A DNA stretch of 16,621 bases from JADJYF01 sp050186725 (GTDB lineage: Bacteria; Pseudomonadota; Gammaproteobacteria; Ga0077536). The position numbers and the translations under genes are program-made. Location: assembly GCA_050186725.1 (NCBI GenBank), contig JBFWYG010000090.1, positions 1-16,621 of the forward strand, in the 5' to 3' direction. The notes beneath the pieces are model-generated. The model saw only the letters and a program-made list of their open reading frames with translations, was not told where the DNA came from and ran no database searches. Position 1 is the stretch's first letter. Every line of letters begins with the position of its first letter. This document shows, piece after piece, positions 5,878 to 13,284 of this stretch.

Positions 5878-7557
5878 TCATTCGTCCGTCACGCAGCCTT
5901 CGGATGCGTTCTTCACCCGCTGGATGTACTTGAACAGCGTGCCGCGCTCGGCCTTGAGCGGCGGCGCCGTCCAGGCGGCCCTGCGCCGCGCGAACTCGGC
6001 AGCGTCCACATTGACCTCGATGGCGTTCTGGTCGGCGTCGAGCACGACGATGTCGCCGTCCTGCACCAGCGCGATGGGGCCGCCCTCCTGGGCCTCCGGC
6101 ACCACGTGACCGACGATGAAACCGTGCGAACCGCCCGAGAAGCGGCCATCGGTGATCAGCGCAACCGAGTCACCGAGCCCGGCGCCCATGATGGCCGAGG
6201 TGGGGGTCAGCATCTCCGGCATGCCCGGGCCGCCCTTCGGTCCTTCGTAGCGGATGATGACCACATCGCCTTTCTGGATCTTCTTCTGCTCGAGCCCGGC
6301 GAGCATGTCCTCCTCGCAGTCGTAGACCCGCGCCGTGCCCTCGAAGCGCAGCCCTTCCTTGCCGGTGATCTTGGCGACCGAACCACCCGGGGCCAGGTTG
6401 CCCTTCAGGATCTGGATGTGGCCGGTTGGCTTGATCGGGTCGTTCATCGGTCGGATGACCTTCTGCCCCGGGGTGAGGCCGGGCAATTCGGCGAGGTTCT
6501 CCGCCAGGGTCTTGCCGGTCACGGTCAGGCAGCTGCCGTCGATCAGCCCCTCGGCCAGCAGGAACTTCAACACCGCCGGGATGCCGCCGACCTTGTGCAG
6601 GTCTTCCATCACGTAGGTGCCGCTCGGCTTCAGATCGGCCAGGAAGGGCACGCGATCGCTCACCGCCTGGAAGTCGTCGATCCCGAGTTCCACGCCGATG
6701 GCCTTGGCCATGGCGATGAGGTGCAGCACCGCATTGGTCGAACCGCCCAGCGCCGAGGTCACCACCATGGCGTTCTCGAAGGCCGCGCGGGTCATGATGT
6801 CGCTCGGCTTGATGTCGCGCTCGAGCAGCAGGCGGATGGCCTCGCCGGCCTTGCGGCATTCTTCCTTCTTCAGAGGATCGACCGCCGGCACGGAGGAGGA
6901 GTAGGGCAGGGTCATGCCCATGGCCTCGATGGCCGAGGCCATGGTGTTGGCGGTGTACATGCCGCCGCACGCGCCGGCGCCGGGGCAGGCGTGGCGCACG
7001 ATGTCCTGGCGCTCTTCGTCGCTGATCGAGCCGGCGACGTAGGCGCCGTAGCTCTGGAAGGCCGAGACGATGTCGAGCACCTTGCCGTGGGAGTGGCCGG
7101 GCTTGATGGTGCCGCCGTAGAGCATGAGCGAGGGCCGGTTGAGGCGCGCCATGGCGATCAGGCAGCCGGGCATGTTCTTGTCGCAGCCCGGAATCGAGAT
7201 GTTGGCGTCGTACCACTGGCCGCCCATCACGGTCTCGATGGAGTCCGCGATGAGGTCGCGCGACTGCAGCGAGTAGCTCATGCCGCGCGTGCCCATGGAA
7301 ATGCCGTCGCTGACGCCGATGGTATTGAAGCGCATGCCGACCATGCCGGCCGCCTGCACGCCGCGCTTGACCTCCTCGGCGAGGCCGAGCAGGTGCATGT
7401 TGCAGGGATTGCCCTCGAACCAGACACTCGCGATGCCAACCTGCGCCTTGGCGAGATCCGCCTCGGTGAGGCCGGTACCGTAGAGCATGGCCTGCGAGGC
7501 GCCCTGCGAGCGGGGTTGGGTGATACGTTCGCTGACTTTGTTGATCTTGATCGCCAT
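5878..7557 (-). CDS. ilvD: Dihydroxy-acid dehydratase
   Basis: Third shared step of valine, leucine and isoleucine synthesis: dehydrates 2,3-dihydroxy-isovalerate or -methylvalerate to the 2-oxo acid in the cytoplasm. The product is 559 aa. Three cysteines expected to hold the iron-sulfur cluster are present: C52 (GNPCNMH), C125 (PGCDKNMPG) and C197 (GACGGMYTANTM). The C-terminal GRFSGGSHGFIVGHVVPEA carries the catalytic serine region. The length of about 560 and the motif set suit the shorter [2Fe-2S] subgroup rather than the 616-aa E. coli-type enzyme. I prefer ATG 7557 over ATG 7563: GGAG lies 6 nt before 7557 but abuts 7563. It is divergent from argA and convergent with the transglycosylase gene, so it is probably monocistronic. 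Related sugar-acid dehydratases (Edd type) are less likely. Confidence 0.95.
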   Translation of the reverse strand: MAIKINKVSERITQPRSQGASQAMLYGTGLTEADLAKAQVGIASVWFEGNPCNMHLLGLAEEVKRGVQAAGMVGMRFNTIGVSDGISMGTRGMSYSLQSRDLIADSIETVMGGQWYDANISIPGCDKNMPGCLIAMARLNRPSLMLYGGTIKPGHSHGKVLDIVSAFQSYGAYVAGSISDEERQDIVRHACPGAGACGGMYTANTMASAIEAMGMTLPYSSSVPAVDPLKKEECRKAGEAIRLLLERDIKPSDIMTRAAFENAMVVTSALGGSTNAVLHLIAMAKAIGVELGIDDFQAVSDRVPFLADLKPSGTYVMEDLHKVGGIPAVLKFLLAEGLIDGSCLTVTGKTLAENLAELPGLTPGQKVIRPMNDPIKPTGHIQILKGNLAPGGSVAKITGKEGLRFEGTARVYDCEEDMLAGLEQKKIQKGDVVIIRYEGPKGGPGMPEMLTPTSAIMGAGLGDSVALITDGRFSGGSHGFIVGHVVPEAQEGGPIALVQDGDIVVLDADQNAIEVNVDAAEFARRRAAWTAPPLKAERGTLFKYIQRVKNASEGCVTDE

Positions 7558-7676
7558 GGTCATCTCCGGCGTGCTGGGGCGGACAGGTGGGTACGCAGCG
7601 CATGATATGCAAAATCCCTCGCCCGCGGTGTCGCGCCCGCTGCCAGCGGACCCGCGGCTGTCGGTAGAATGACGCC

Positions 7677-7715
7677 ATGAGCCATCTGTCTTCCTCGCTG
7701 GTCAGGCGTACGTGA
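7677..7715 (+). CDS. Possible 12-residue leader ORF coupled to argA
   Basis: ATG at 7677 opens MSHLSSSLVRRT and stops with TGA at 7713-7715, overlapping the argA GTG start as GTGA. It contains tandem Arg codons (AGG CGT) just before its end. An even shorter ORF (ATG 7669, M-T-P-stop) overlaps its start as ATGA. A -10-like TAGAAT at 7665-7670 would place the transcript start almost on the ATG, so it might be leaderless. No good ribosome-binding site is seen. The overlap and Arg codons may be chance; this is a hypothesis of translational coupling. Confidence 0.25.
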   Translation: MSHLSSSLVRRT

Positions 7716-9043
7716 GCGAGTCCGAGTCCGCCCTGTCCGGCGCGTCGGTGGTGGCCTGGCTGCGCCAGGTCTCTCCCTATTTCCAGCGACATCGCGGCCA
7801 GACCTTCGTGGTCTACTTCGGTGGCGAGGCGGTGGCCGCGGCCGGCTTCACCGACCTCATCCGCGACCTGCTGCTGCTCGCCGCTGTCGGCATTCGCCTG
7901 GTGGTGGTGTTCGGCGCGCGTCCGCAGATCGAGCGGCGCCTGGCGGCGCGGGGCATCGCGCCGCGGGTCGTGGGCAGCCTGCGGGTCAGCGACGCGGAGA
8001 CCATGGCGGAAGTGCGTGAGGTGGTGGGCGCCATGCGGCTCGAGATCGAGGCCGCCTTCTCCTTCGGCGGTCGCGGTGGCCCGCTGGCCGGCGCCGGCAG
8101 CCGCATCGCGAGCGGCAACTTCGTGCTGGCCCGACCGGCCGGGATCATCGAGGGCGTGGATCTCATGTTCACCGGGCTGGTGCGCAGCGTGGACGCGCGC
8201 GCCATCGCCGCGCGCCTGGAGGCGGGCGACATCGTGCTGCTCGCCCCGCTCGGCTACTCGCCGACGGGCGAACTGTTCAACCTGAAGGCCAAGGATCTCG
8301 CGGCCACCGTGGCGGCGGAGATCGGCGCCAGCAAGCTCGTGTTGCTTGCCGAGCGCGACGGCATCGCGGTCGAGCAGGGCGGCATCGCGCGTCAGCTCAC
8401 GCTACGCGAGGCGCGCGCGCTGCGCGACACGACGCGCGCCCCACTGGAGGACTTCGAGGCCCTGGACACTGGCATCGCCGCCTGCGAGCGCGGGGTCGAG
8501 CGGGTGCACATCGTCAGTCGCCTGGTCGACGGCGCGCTGCTGCGCGAACTCTTCACCCGTGACGGCATCGGCACCCTGCTGAGCGGCGCGCCCTTCGACG
8601 AACTGCGCGAAGCGCGGGTGGACGACGTGGGCGGCATCCTGCAGCTGGTCCAGCCGCTGGAGGCCCGCGGACTGCTGGTCAAACGCTCGCGCGAGAAGCT
8701 CGAGACCGAGATCGATCATTTCGTGGTCATGGTGCGGGAGAACACGGTCGTGGCCTGTGGCGCGCTCTACCCCTATCCCGAGCAGCGCACCGCCGAGATC
8801 GCCTGCATCGCGGTCCACCCGGATTACCGCGGTGGCCAGTTCGGCGACCTGCTGCTCGATGCCCTCGAGCGGCGCGCGCGTGGCCAGCATCTCGACTCGG
8901 TGTTCGTGCTCACCACCCAGGCCACCCAGTGGTTCAACGAACGCGGTTTCGCCGCCGGCGCGCTGGACGCGCTGCCGGTGGCGAAGCGCGAGTTATACAA
9001 CTATCAACGTAATTCGGCCGTGCTGCACAAGGCCCTCGCCTGA
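7712..9043 (+). CDS. argA: N-acetylglutamate synthase (amino-acid acetyltransferase)
   Basis: First committed step of arginine synthesis: acetylates glutamate with acetyl-CoA. The product is 443 aa, equal to E. coli ArgA. Residues about 25-285 are an amino-acid-kinase-like domain (TFVVYFGGEA, LVVVFGARPQIERRL, NLKAKDLAATVAAEIGASKLV), which binds the feedback inhibitor arginine in relatives. Residues about 296-443 are a GNAT acetyltransferase domain with the acetyl-CoA loop HPDYRGGQFGDLLL (369-382). The start is GTG 7712, with AGGC about 6 nt upstream; the kinase-like domain begins soon after, so no upstream start is needed. Two small genes follow at 27 and 6 nt spacing and are probably cotranscribed. 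Arginine control is expected through feedback; a possible leader ORF overlaps the start codon. Confidence 0.95.
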   Translation: MSESESALSGASVVAWLRQVSPYFQRHRGQTFVVYFGGEAVAAAGFTDLIRDLLLLAAVGIRLVVVFGARPQIERRLAARGIAPRVVGSLRVSDAETMAEVREVVGAMRLEIEAAFSFGGRGGPLAGAGSRIASGNFVLARPAGIIEGVDLMFTGLVRSVDARAIAARLEAGDIVLLAPLGYSPTGELFNLKAKDLAATVAAEIGASKLVLLAERDGIAVEQGGIARQLTLREARALRDTTRAPLEDFEALDTGIAACERGVERVHIVSRLVDGALLRELFTRDGIGTLLSGAPFDELREARVDDVGGILQLVQPLEARGLLVKRSREKLETEIDHFVVMVRENTVVACGALYPYPEQRTAEIACIAVHPDYRGGQFGDLLLDALERRARGQHLDSVFVLTTQATQWFNERGFAAGALDALPVAKRELYNYQRNSAVLHKALA

Positions 9044-9069
9044 GCGCCCCGCCGCGGAGACCTCGATTC

Positions 9070-9582
9070 ATGCGCTGCCCATCGCGTTTCCTCCTGCTCG
9101 TCGGTCTCGCGCTCACCGTCGGGCTGCCGCGGCCGCTGCTGGCGGCCCCCGTCGCCTCCAGCCAGCGCGACTCGGCTGCCGCGTTCGTCGCCACCCAGGC
9201 CTTCATCGTCGGCCGACTGGGTCGCGACTGCCTGCCGGTGCTGAAGCGCGAGGAGTCGCCGCGCGACTACCTCGGCAAGTGGCAGAAGGAGAACGCGCGC
9301 TATCACGATGCCGCGACGCGCTACATCGAGCGCCGGCTGGCCGAGATCGAAGACCCGGTGGAGCGCGATCAGACCGAGGCGGCCTACTACCAGTCAGTGC
9401 AGGCCAAGGGCATGGGCGCGGTGAACGCGCTGTTCAAGCAGGGCGTGAACGAAGAGGTGTGCAAGTACGCCCTGACGCTCATCGACGGTGGCAGCATGAA
9501 CGTCGAGCCGATGGCGACGGCGGCCAAGGGCAGCCTGCTCACCGACCTGAACGGGCTCGTCGACCTGATGAAGACGCCCTGA
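9070..9582 (+). CDS. Uncharacterised secreted protein
   Basis: I do not recognise this 170-aa product. Residues 1-26 look like a signal peptide (RFLLLVGLALTVGL core, ending LLAA), suggesting the periplasm. The mature part is charged and mostly helical in appearance, with KWQKENARYHDAATRYIERRLAEIED around 70-95. It has two cysteines in the mature region, C54 and C131, which could form a disulfide. Codon use resembles the neighbours, with strong GC third positions, so I believe it is real. GGAG lies about 11 nt before the ATG, a long spacing. It sits 26 nt after argA and 5 nt before the next gene, so cotranscription is likely, but nothing in it suggests an arginine role. Confidence 0.75.
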   Translation: MRCPSRFLLLVGLALTVGLPRPLLAAPVASSQRDSAAAFVATQAFIVGRLGRDCLPVLKREESPRDYLGKWQKENARYHDAATRYIERRLAEIEDPVERDQTEAAYYQSVQAKGMGAVNALFKQGVNEEVCKYALTLIDGGSMNVEPMATAAKGSLLTDLNGLVDLMKTP

Positions 9583-9587
9583 GCCGA

Positions 9588-10004
9588 GTGAATACCGAGC
9601 ACGAAGACTACCGGGCGTTCGTCACCGTGCAGATCGCGCGGCTGGGCGGCGCGGAGCGTCGCGACGCCTTCCTCGAACTCGCGGAGATGCCGGTCGAGGT
9701 GTTGCCACTGCTGATCGAGGCCTATTGGCACACCCACGACGCGGAGGCGCGCACCGCGCTGATTCGCCTCGTCGGGCAGTTCCGCCAGGACGAGAGCGTG
9801 CGTTTCCTCTGCCAGGCGCTGGACGACATCCACGACCCGGCGTGGATGGCGGCGCTGGACGCGCTGGTGGACCTGGGTACGCCGCGAGTGGTGCGCGAGT
9901 TGCGTGACGTGGTGGCGATGTTGAACCCCGACGACGGGCGCCTGGAGTGGGTGCGGCTGGCGATGGAGCAGCTGATGCAGAGCCTGAGCGCGGAGCGTCG
10001 GTAG
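9588..10004 (+). CDS. Small HEAT-repeat-like protein
   Basis: 138 aa, cytoplasmic (no signal peptide or membrane segment). From about residue 20 the sequence is a run of amphipathic helices with HEAT-like spacing: DAFLELAEMPVEVLPLLIEAY, then RTALIRLVGQFRQDESVRFLCQAL, then AWMAALDALVDLGTPRVVRELRDVV, with the conserved-looking D-x-x-W-x-A-A-L-D-A-L-V-x-L-G repeat core. Such folds are protein-binding scaffolds; no partner or enzymatic function can be read from sequence. I chose GTG 9588 because it lies 5 nt after the preceding stop and no ATG occurs before the conserved part. The ribosome-binding site is weak, so translational coupling with the secreted protein gene is likely. A palindromic repeat region follows directly. 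Confidence 0.7.
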   Translation: MNTEHEDYRAFVTVQIARLGGAERRDAFLELAEMPVEVLPLLIEAYWHTHDAEARTALIRLVGQFRQDESVRFLCQALDDIHDPAWMAALDALVDLGTPRVVRELRDVVAMLNPDDGRLEWVRLAMEQLMQSLSAERR

Positions 10005-10047
10005 GTTGGACGTGCACCCGACGTGGGCCTATGGGTAGGGCCCAACC
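10004..10047. repeat. Imperfect palindrome after the HEAT-like gene
   Basis: GGTTGG (10004-10009) pairs with CCAACC (10042-10047), and inside it GGGCC (10025-10029) pairs with GGCCC (10039-10043). It looks like a degenerate extragenic palindrome, different in sequence from the perfect repeat that follows, and could help end transcription. Confidence 0.4.
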
Positions 10048-10058
10048 CGAAATCTCGT

Positions 10059-10144
10059 TGTAGGGCGGGTTTCAACCCGCCATTCCGTCCCTGAACCTGG
10101 CGTGGCGCCCGGGAACCAAATGGCGGGTTGAAACCCGCCCTACA
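10059..10144. repeat. Perfect 26-bp inverted repeat with nested palindromes (REP/BIME-like)
   Basis: The left arm (10059-10084, starting TGTAGGGCGGG) and right arm (10119-10144, ending CCCGCCCTACA) are exact reverse complements over 26 bases, separated by 34 bases. Each arm is itself a palindrome: GGCGGGTT and AACCCGCC flank a two-base centre. This nested arrangement resembles paired REP sequences (BIMEs) mobilised by RAYT transposases. It lies between convergent gene ends, as such elements often do. No transposase is in the window. Confidence 0.85.
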
Positions 10145-10172
10145 GTGGCTCCGAAGACGATCAAAGCGACCC

Positions 10173-12437
10173 TCAGGTCGCCTGCGCGGTCTCTTCCTCG
10201 AACTCGACGGCGATGTCGTCGCCCTTCACGGTGATCATCACGTGGCCGCCGTTGGCGAGGCGTCCGAACAGGATGTCCTCGGCCAGCGACTTCTTGATCT
10301 TGTCCTGGATGAGGCGCGCCATGGGACGCGCGCCCATCAGCGGATCGTAGCCGTGCTCGGCCAGCCAGCCGCGCGCGGCGGCATCCACTTCCATGGTGAC
10401 TTTCTTCGCGTCGAGCTGGGTTTCCAGTTCGACCAGGAACTTGTCCACCACGTGGCTGACGGTGTCCGGCGTCAGGGCGTTGAACTGGATGATGCCATCC
10501 AGACGGTTGCGGAATTCCGGGCTGAACATGCGCTTGATCTCGCCCATCGCGTCGGCGCTGTGATCCTGGCGGGTGAAGCCCACCGAGGCGCGGCTCATGC
10601 GCTCGGCACCCGCGTTGGTCGTCATGACGATGATGACGTTGCGGAAGTCGCTCTTGCGCCCGTTGGTGTCGGTCAGCGTGCCGTGGTCCATGACCTGCAG
10701 CATGATGTTGAACACGTCCGGGTGCGCCTTCTCCATCTCGTCCAGCAGCAGCACCGCGTGGGGCTGCTTGTTGACCGCCTCGGTCAGCAGGCCGCCCGTG
10801 TCATAGCCGACGTAGCCGGGCGGGGCGCCGATCAGGCGCGACACCGTGTGCCGTTCCATGTACTCGGACATGTCGAAGCGAATCAACTCGATGCCCATGA
10901 TGCGCGCGAGCTGACGCGTGACCTCGGTCTTGCCGACGCCGGTCGGGCCGGCGAACAGGAAGGAACCGATGGGCTTGTCCGTATGACCGAGACCCGAGCG
11001 TGACATCTTGATCGCGGCCGCCAGGTTCTCGATGGCCTCGTTCTGGCCGAACACCACCATCTTCAAGTCGCGTTCGAGGTTCTTCAGCACGTCGCGATCC
11101 GAGGTGGACACTGCCTTCGGGGGGATGCGCGCGATCTTCGCCACGATCTCCTCGATGTCGCTGACCCCGATGGTCTTGCGCCGCTTGGAGGCGGGCAGCA
11201 GCCGCTGCCGGGCGCCTGCCTCGTCGATGATGTCGATGGCCTTGTCGGGCAGGTGGCGATCATTGATGTAGCGGTGGGTCAGCTCGACCGCCGAACGCAG
11301 CGCCTGGTTGGTGTAGCGCACGTCGTGATGATCTTCGAAACGGGACTTCAGCCCCTGCAGGATCTTGACCGCCTCGTCCTCGCTCGGCTCGCCGACGTCG
11401 ATCTTCTGGAAGCGGCGCGCCAGCGCGCGGTCCTTCTCGAAGATGCCGCGGTATTCCTGGTAGGTGGTCGAGCCGATGCACTTGAGATCGCCCGAGGCGA
11501 GCATCGGCTTGATCAGGTTCGAGGCATCCATCACGCCGCCCGAGGCCGCGCCCGCGCCGATGATGGTGTGGATCTCGTCGATGAACAGCACCGCGCCTTC
11601 CTCGCGCTTCAACTGCGCAAGCACGTTCTTGAGGCGCTTCTCGAAGTCGCCGCGGTACTTGGTGCCGGCCAGGAGCGCGCCCAGGTCGAGCGAGTAGATG
11701 GTCGAGTTCGCGATCACCTCCGGCACTTCGCCGTCGACGATCATCTTGGCCAGTCCCTCGGCGATGGCGGTCTTGCCGACGCCGGCCTCGCCGACGAACA
11801 GCGGGTTGTTCTTGCGTCGGCGGCACAGGATCTGGATGGTGCGTTCCACCTCTTCCTGGCGGCCGATGAGCGGGTCGATCTTGCCCGCCGCAGCCTGCTC
11901 GTTCAGGTTGGTGGTGAAGGCGGTGAGCGCGTTGTTCTGCGTCTCGCCCTGCTCGGCCTCTTCCTCCTGCGGCTGGTTCACCTCTTCGTTGTTCTCCTCT
12001 TCGTTGACCTTGGAGATGCCGTGGGAGATGCAGTTGACCACGTCGAGGCGGGCGATGTTCTGCTGGTTGAGCAGGTATACCGCGTGGGACTCGCGCTCGC
12101 CGAAGATCGCCACCAGCACGTTGGCGCCGTTCACTTCCTTCTTGCCCGAGGACTGCACGTGGAATACCGCGCGCTGCAGCACGCGCTGGAAGCCCAGCGT
12201 CGGCTGGGTGTCGCGGTCCTCGTCCTCCGGCAGCAGCGGCGAGGACTCGCGGATGAAATCGGTGAGCTGGCGGCGCAGCGCATTCAGATCCGCGCCGCAG
12301 GCGCGCAGCACCTTGGCGGCGGTGGGATTGTCCAGCAGTGCCAGCAGCAAGTGCTCGACGGTCATGAATTCGTGGCGCTGCTCGCGGGCCTCCTTGAAGG
12401 CCATGTTGAGCGTGACTTCGAGTTCTTTGCTCAGCAC
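10173..12437 (-). CDS. clpA: ATP-dependent Clp protease ATP-binding subunit ClpA
   Basis: AAA+ unfoldase that feeds proteins to ClpP; with ClpS it degrades N-end-rule substrates. The product is 754 aa (E. coli 758). Residues 1-143 are the Clp-N double repeat that binds ClpS; 144-168 is an acidic linker. ATPase domain 1 has Walker A GEAGVGKT (216-223) and Walker B VLFIDE (283-288). Domain 2 has Walker A GPTGVGKT (497-504) and Walker B LLLDE (563-567). The ClpP-docking tripeptide, IGL in E. coli, is VGF at 619-621, which fits the known hydrophobic-G-hydrophobic pattern. There is no coiled-coil M domain, which separates it from ClpB and ClpC. The start is GTG 12437 with AGAGGA 7 nt upstream, giving MLSKELEVTLNMAF as in other ClpAs. 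It follows clpS by 22 nt and is likely an operon. clpP is not in the window. Confidence 0.97.
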   Translation of the reverse strand: MLSKELEVTLNMAFKEAREQRHEFMTVEHLLLALLDNPTAAKVLRACGADLNALRRQLTDFIRESSPLLPEDEDRDTQPTLGFQRVLQRAVFHVQSSGKKEVNGANVLVAIFGERESHAVYLLNQQNIARLDVVNCISHGISKVNEEENNEEVNQPQEEEAEQGETQNNALTAFTTNLNEQAAAGKIDPLIGRQEEVERTIQILCRRRKNNPLFVGEAGVGKTAIAEGLAKMIVDGEVPEVIANSTIYSLDLGALLAGTKYRGDFEKRLKNVLAQLKREEGAVLFIDEIHTIIGAGAASGGVMDASNLIKPMLASGDLKCIGSTTYQEYRGIFEKDRALARRFQKIDVGEPSEDEAVKILQGLKSRFEDHHDVRYTNQALRSAVELTHRYINDRHLPDKAIDIIDEAGARQRLLPASKRRKTIGVSDIEEIVAKIARIPPKAVSTSDRDVLKNLERDLKMVVFGQNEAIENLAAAIKMSRSGLGHTDKPIGSFLFAGPTGVGKTEVTRQLARIMGIELIRFDMSEYMERHTVSRLIGAPPGYVGYDTGGLLTEAVNKQPHAVLLLDEMEKAHPDVFNIMLQVMDHGTLTDTNGRKSDFRNVIIVMTTNAGAERMSRASVGFTRQDHSADAMGEIKRMFSPEFRNRLDGIIQFNALTPDTVSHVVDKFLVELETQLDAKKVTMEVDAAARGWLAEHGYDPLMGARPMARLIQDKIKKSLAEDILFGRLANGGHVMITVKGDDIAVEFEEETAQAT

Positions 12438-12459
12438 TGCAGAGTCCTCTCTCGGTGAG

Positions 12460-12783
12460 TCAGGAATCGAGTTCCAGCGTGCACAGCAACGGATGCTCGT
12501 TGTCGCGCGCGTAGGTATTGACCTGGGCCACCTTGGTTTCGGCTATTTCGTGGGTGAATATACCGCACACACCTTTCCCTTGTGTATGCACTTCCAACAT
12601 GACCCGCGTCGCGGTCGGTCGGTTCATGTTGAAGAACTTCTCGAGCACATGTACGACGAACTCCATGGGGGTGTAGTCGTCGTTCAACATGACCACCCGG
12701 TAGAGCGGCGGCTTCTTGAGCTTCGGTTGCGCTTCCTTGAGCGCGATGCCGGTATCACGGTGATGGGCGGGTTGGTTGGACAT
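12460..12783 (-). CDS. clpS: ClpA adaptor protein ClpS
   Basis: Adaptor that binds N-terminal Leu, Phe, Tyr or Trp residues and hands these proteins to ClpA. The product is 107 aa (E. coli 106). Key N-degron pocket residues are at N34, D35 and H66 in MLNDDYTPMEF and LEVHTQGKG, matching the E. coli numbering. The flexible N-terminus (residues 1-25) is the part that inserts into ClpA. The tail GIFTHEIAETKVAQVN is standard. ATG 12783 has only a weak GAG upstream. It is the first gene of clpS-clpA, with a candidate promoter about 50-80 bases upstream. Confidence 0.96.
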   Translation of the reverse strand: MSNQPAHHRDTGIALKEAQPKLKKPPLYRVVMLNDDYTPMEFVVHVLEKFFNMNRPTATRVMLEVHTQGKGVCGIFTHEIAETKVAQVNTYARDNEHPLLCTLELDS

Positions 12784-12833
12784 GGCTCGTTGTCAGTCAC
12801 ATGGACCCGAGGTCCCGGGCGCGGTTCACTCGA

Positions 12834-12862
12834 AATTTAAACGTCTGACCCGGGCGGCGCAA
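12834..12862 (-). promoter_or_regulatory. Candidate sigma-70 promoter for clpS-clpA
   Basis: On the minus strand TTGCGC (12862-12857) and TAAATT (12839-12834) are separated by exactly 17 bp. The -10 matches 4 of 6 and the -35 matches only TTG. The expected transcript start is about 45 bases before clpS. Confidence 0.45.
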
Positions 12863-12965
12863 ATGCGCGCTGTGCGAACCGACCCGCGCCGCGCCTCGCC
12901 GCGCCTGGAAACGCGCTCGCCCGCACATTCCCTCGGTAAAACATCGATAAATGGCCGGGCGCGGA

Positions 12966-12994
12966 TTGACACCTTGTGCACTGCAACGTAACGT
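12966..12994 (+). promoter_or_regulatory. Candidate sigma-70 promoter for aceA
   Basis: A perfect -35 box TTGACA (12966-12971) is followed after 17 bp by TAACGT (12989-12994), a 3-of-6 -10 that keeps the key T, A and final T. If used, the aceA leader would be about 285 nt long. Confidence 0.5.
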
Positions 12995-13134
12995 GCGCCC
13001 CGCGCTGGCGATTCAGGTTGCACCGCGCCGCCCCGAGGCGCTCGCCTCCGGCCGGCTCTCCATTCCCATCCTCGGCGTGCCTGGCGGCGTGAACAGCGCT
13101 GTCGCGGTTGTCGCTCGTCGGGGTGAGTATTAAC

Positions 13135-13176
13135 ATGCCGCCCCCCGCCAGCCGCCCCGGATCCGCCCGCAGGTAG
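13135..13176 (+). CDS. Possible 13-residue leader ORF in the aceA 5' region
   Basis: ATG 13135 opens MPPPASRPGSARR and ends at TAG 13176. GGGGTGAG lies 7 nt upstream, a better ribosome-binding site than many of the real genes here have. The PPP run would slow ribosomes and need EF-P. Nothing else shows that it is translated, and GC-rich DNA gives such ORFs by chance. Confidence 0.25.
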   Translation: MPPPASRPGSARR

Positions 13177-13284
13177 CCGACATCGTCCGCCTGGTGGTCG
13201 CGGCCGTCGTCCGGCCCGTGTCGCCCATGCCCCGCGTCGCCGGGCACTGGGAGCAGATTCATCGCAGAGAGACTCCAGGAGATC

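Larger units (their letters stand above)
12784..13284. other. 501-base divergent intergenic region between clpS and aceA
   Basis: No convincing full-length gene. It contains a minus-strand promoter candidate (12834-12862), a plus-strand promoter candidate (12966-12994), a 6-bp hairpin GAGGCG/CGCCTC around 13033-13046, and a 13-codon ORF with a good ribosome-binding site (13135-13176). The part after about 13000 would be a long aceA leader RNA. I recognised no known riboswitch or regulator box. Confidence 0.6.

Noticed and set aside
6106..7605. 499-codon open frame on the plus strand opposite ilvD
   Set aside because: It is the high-GC antisense shadow of ilvD, rich in His, Gly, Asp and Arg and without recognisable domains.
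7558..7711. Regulator operator at GCATGATATGC between ilvD and argA
   Set aside because: It is a short imperfect palindrome with 4-bp arms; I know of no matching regulator and it does not resemble an ARG box.
10004..10144. CRISPR array
   Set aside because: The repeats are inverted and only two in number with a single 34-base spacer; there are no direct repeats and no cas genes.
11253..12458. 401-codon plus-strand frame opposite clpA
   Set aside because: Antisense shadow of clpA; low-complexity composition typical of high-GC complementary frames.
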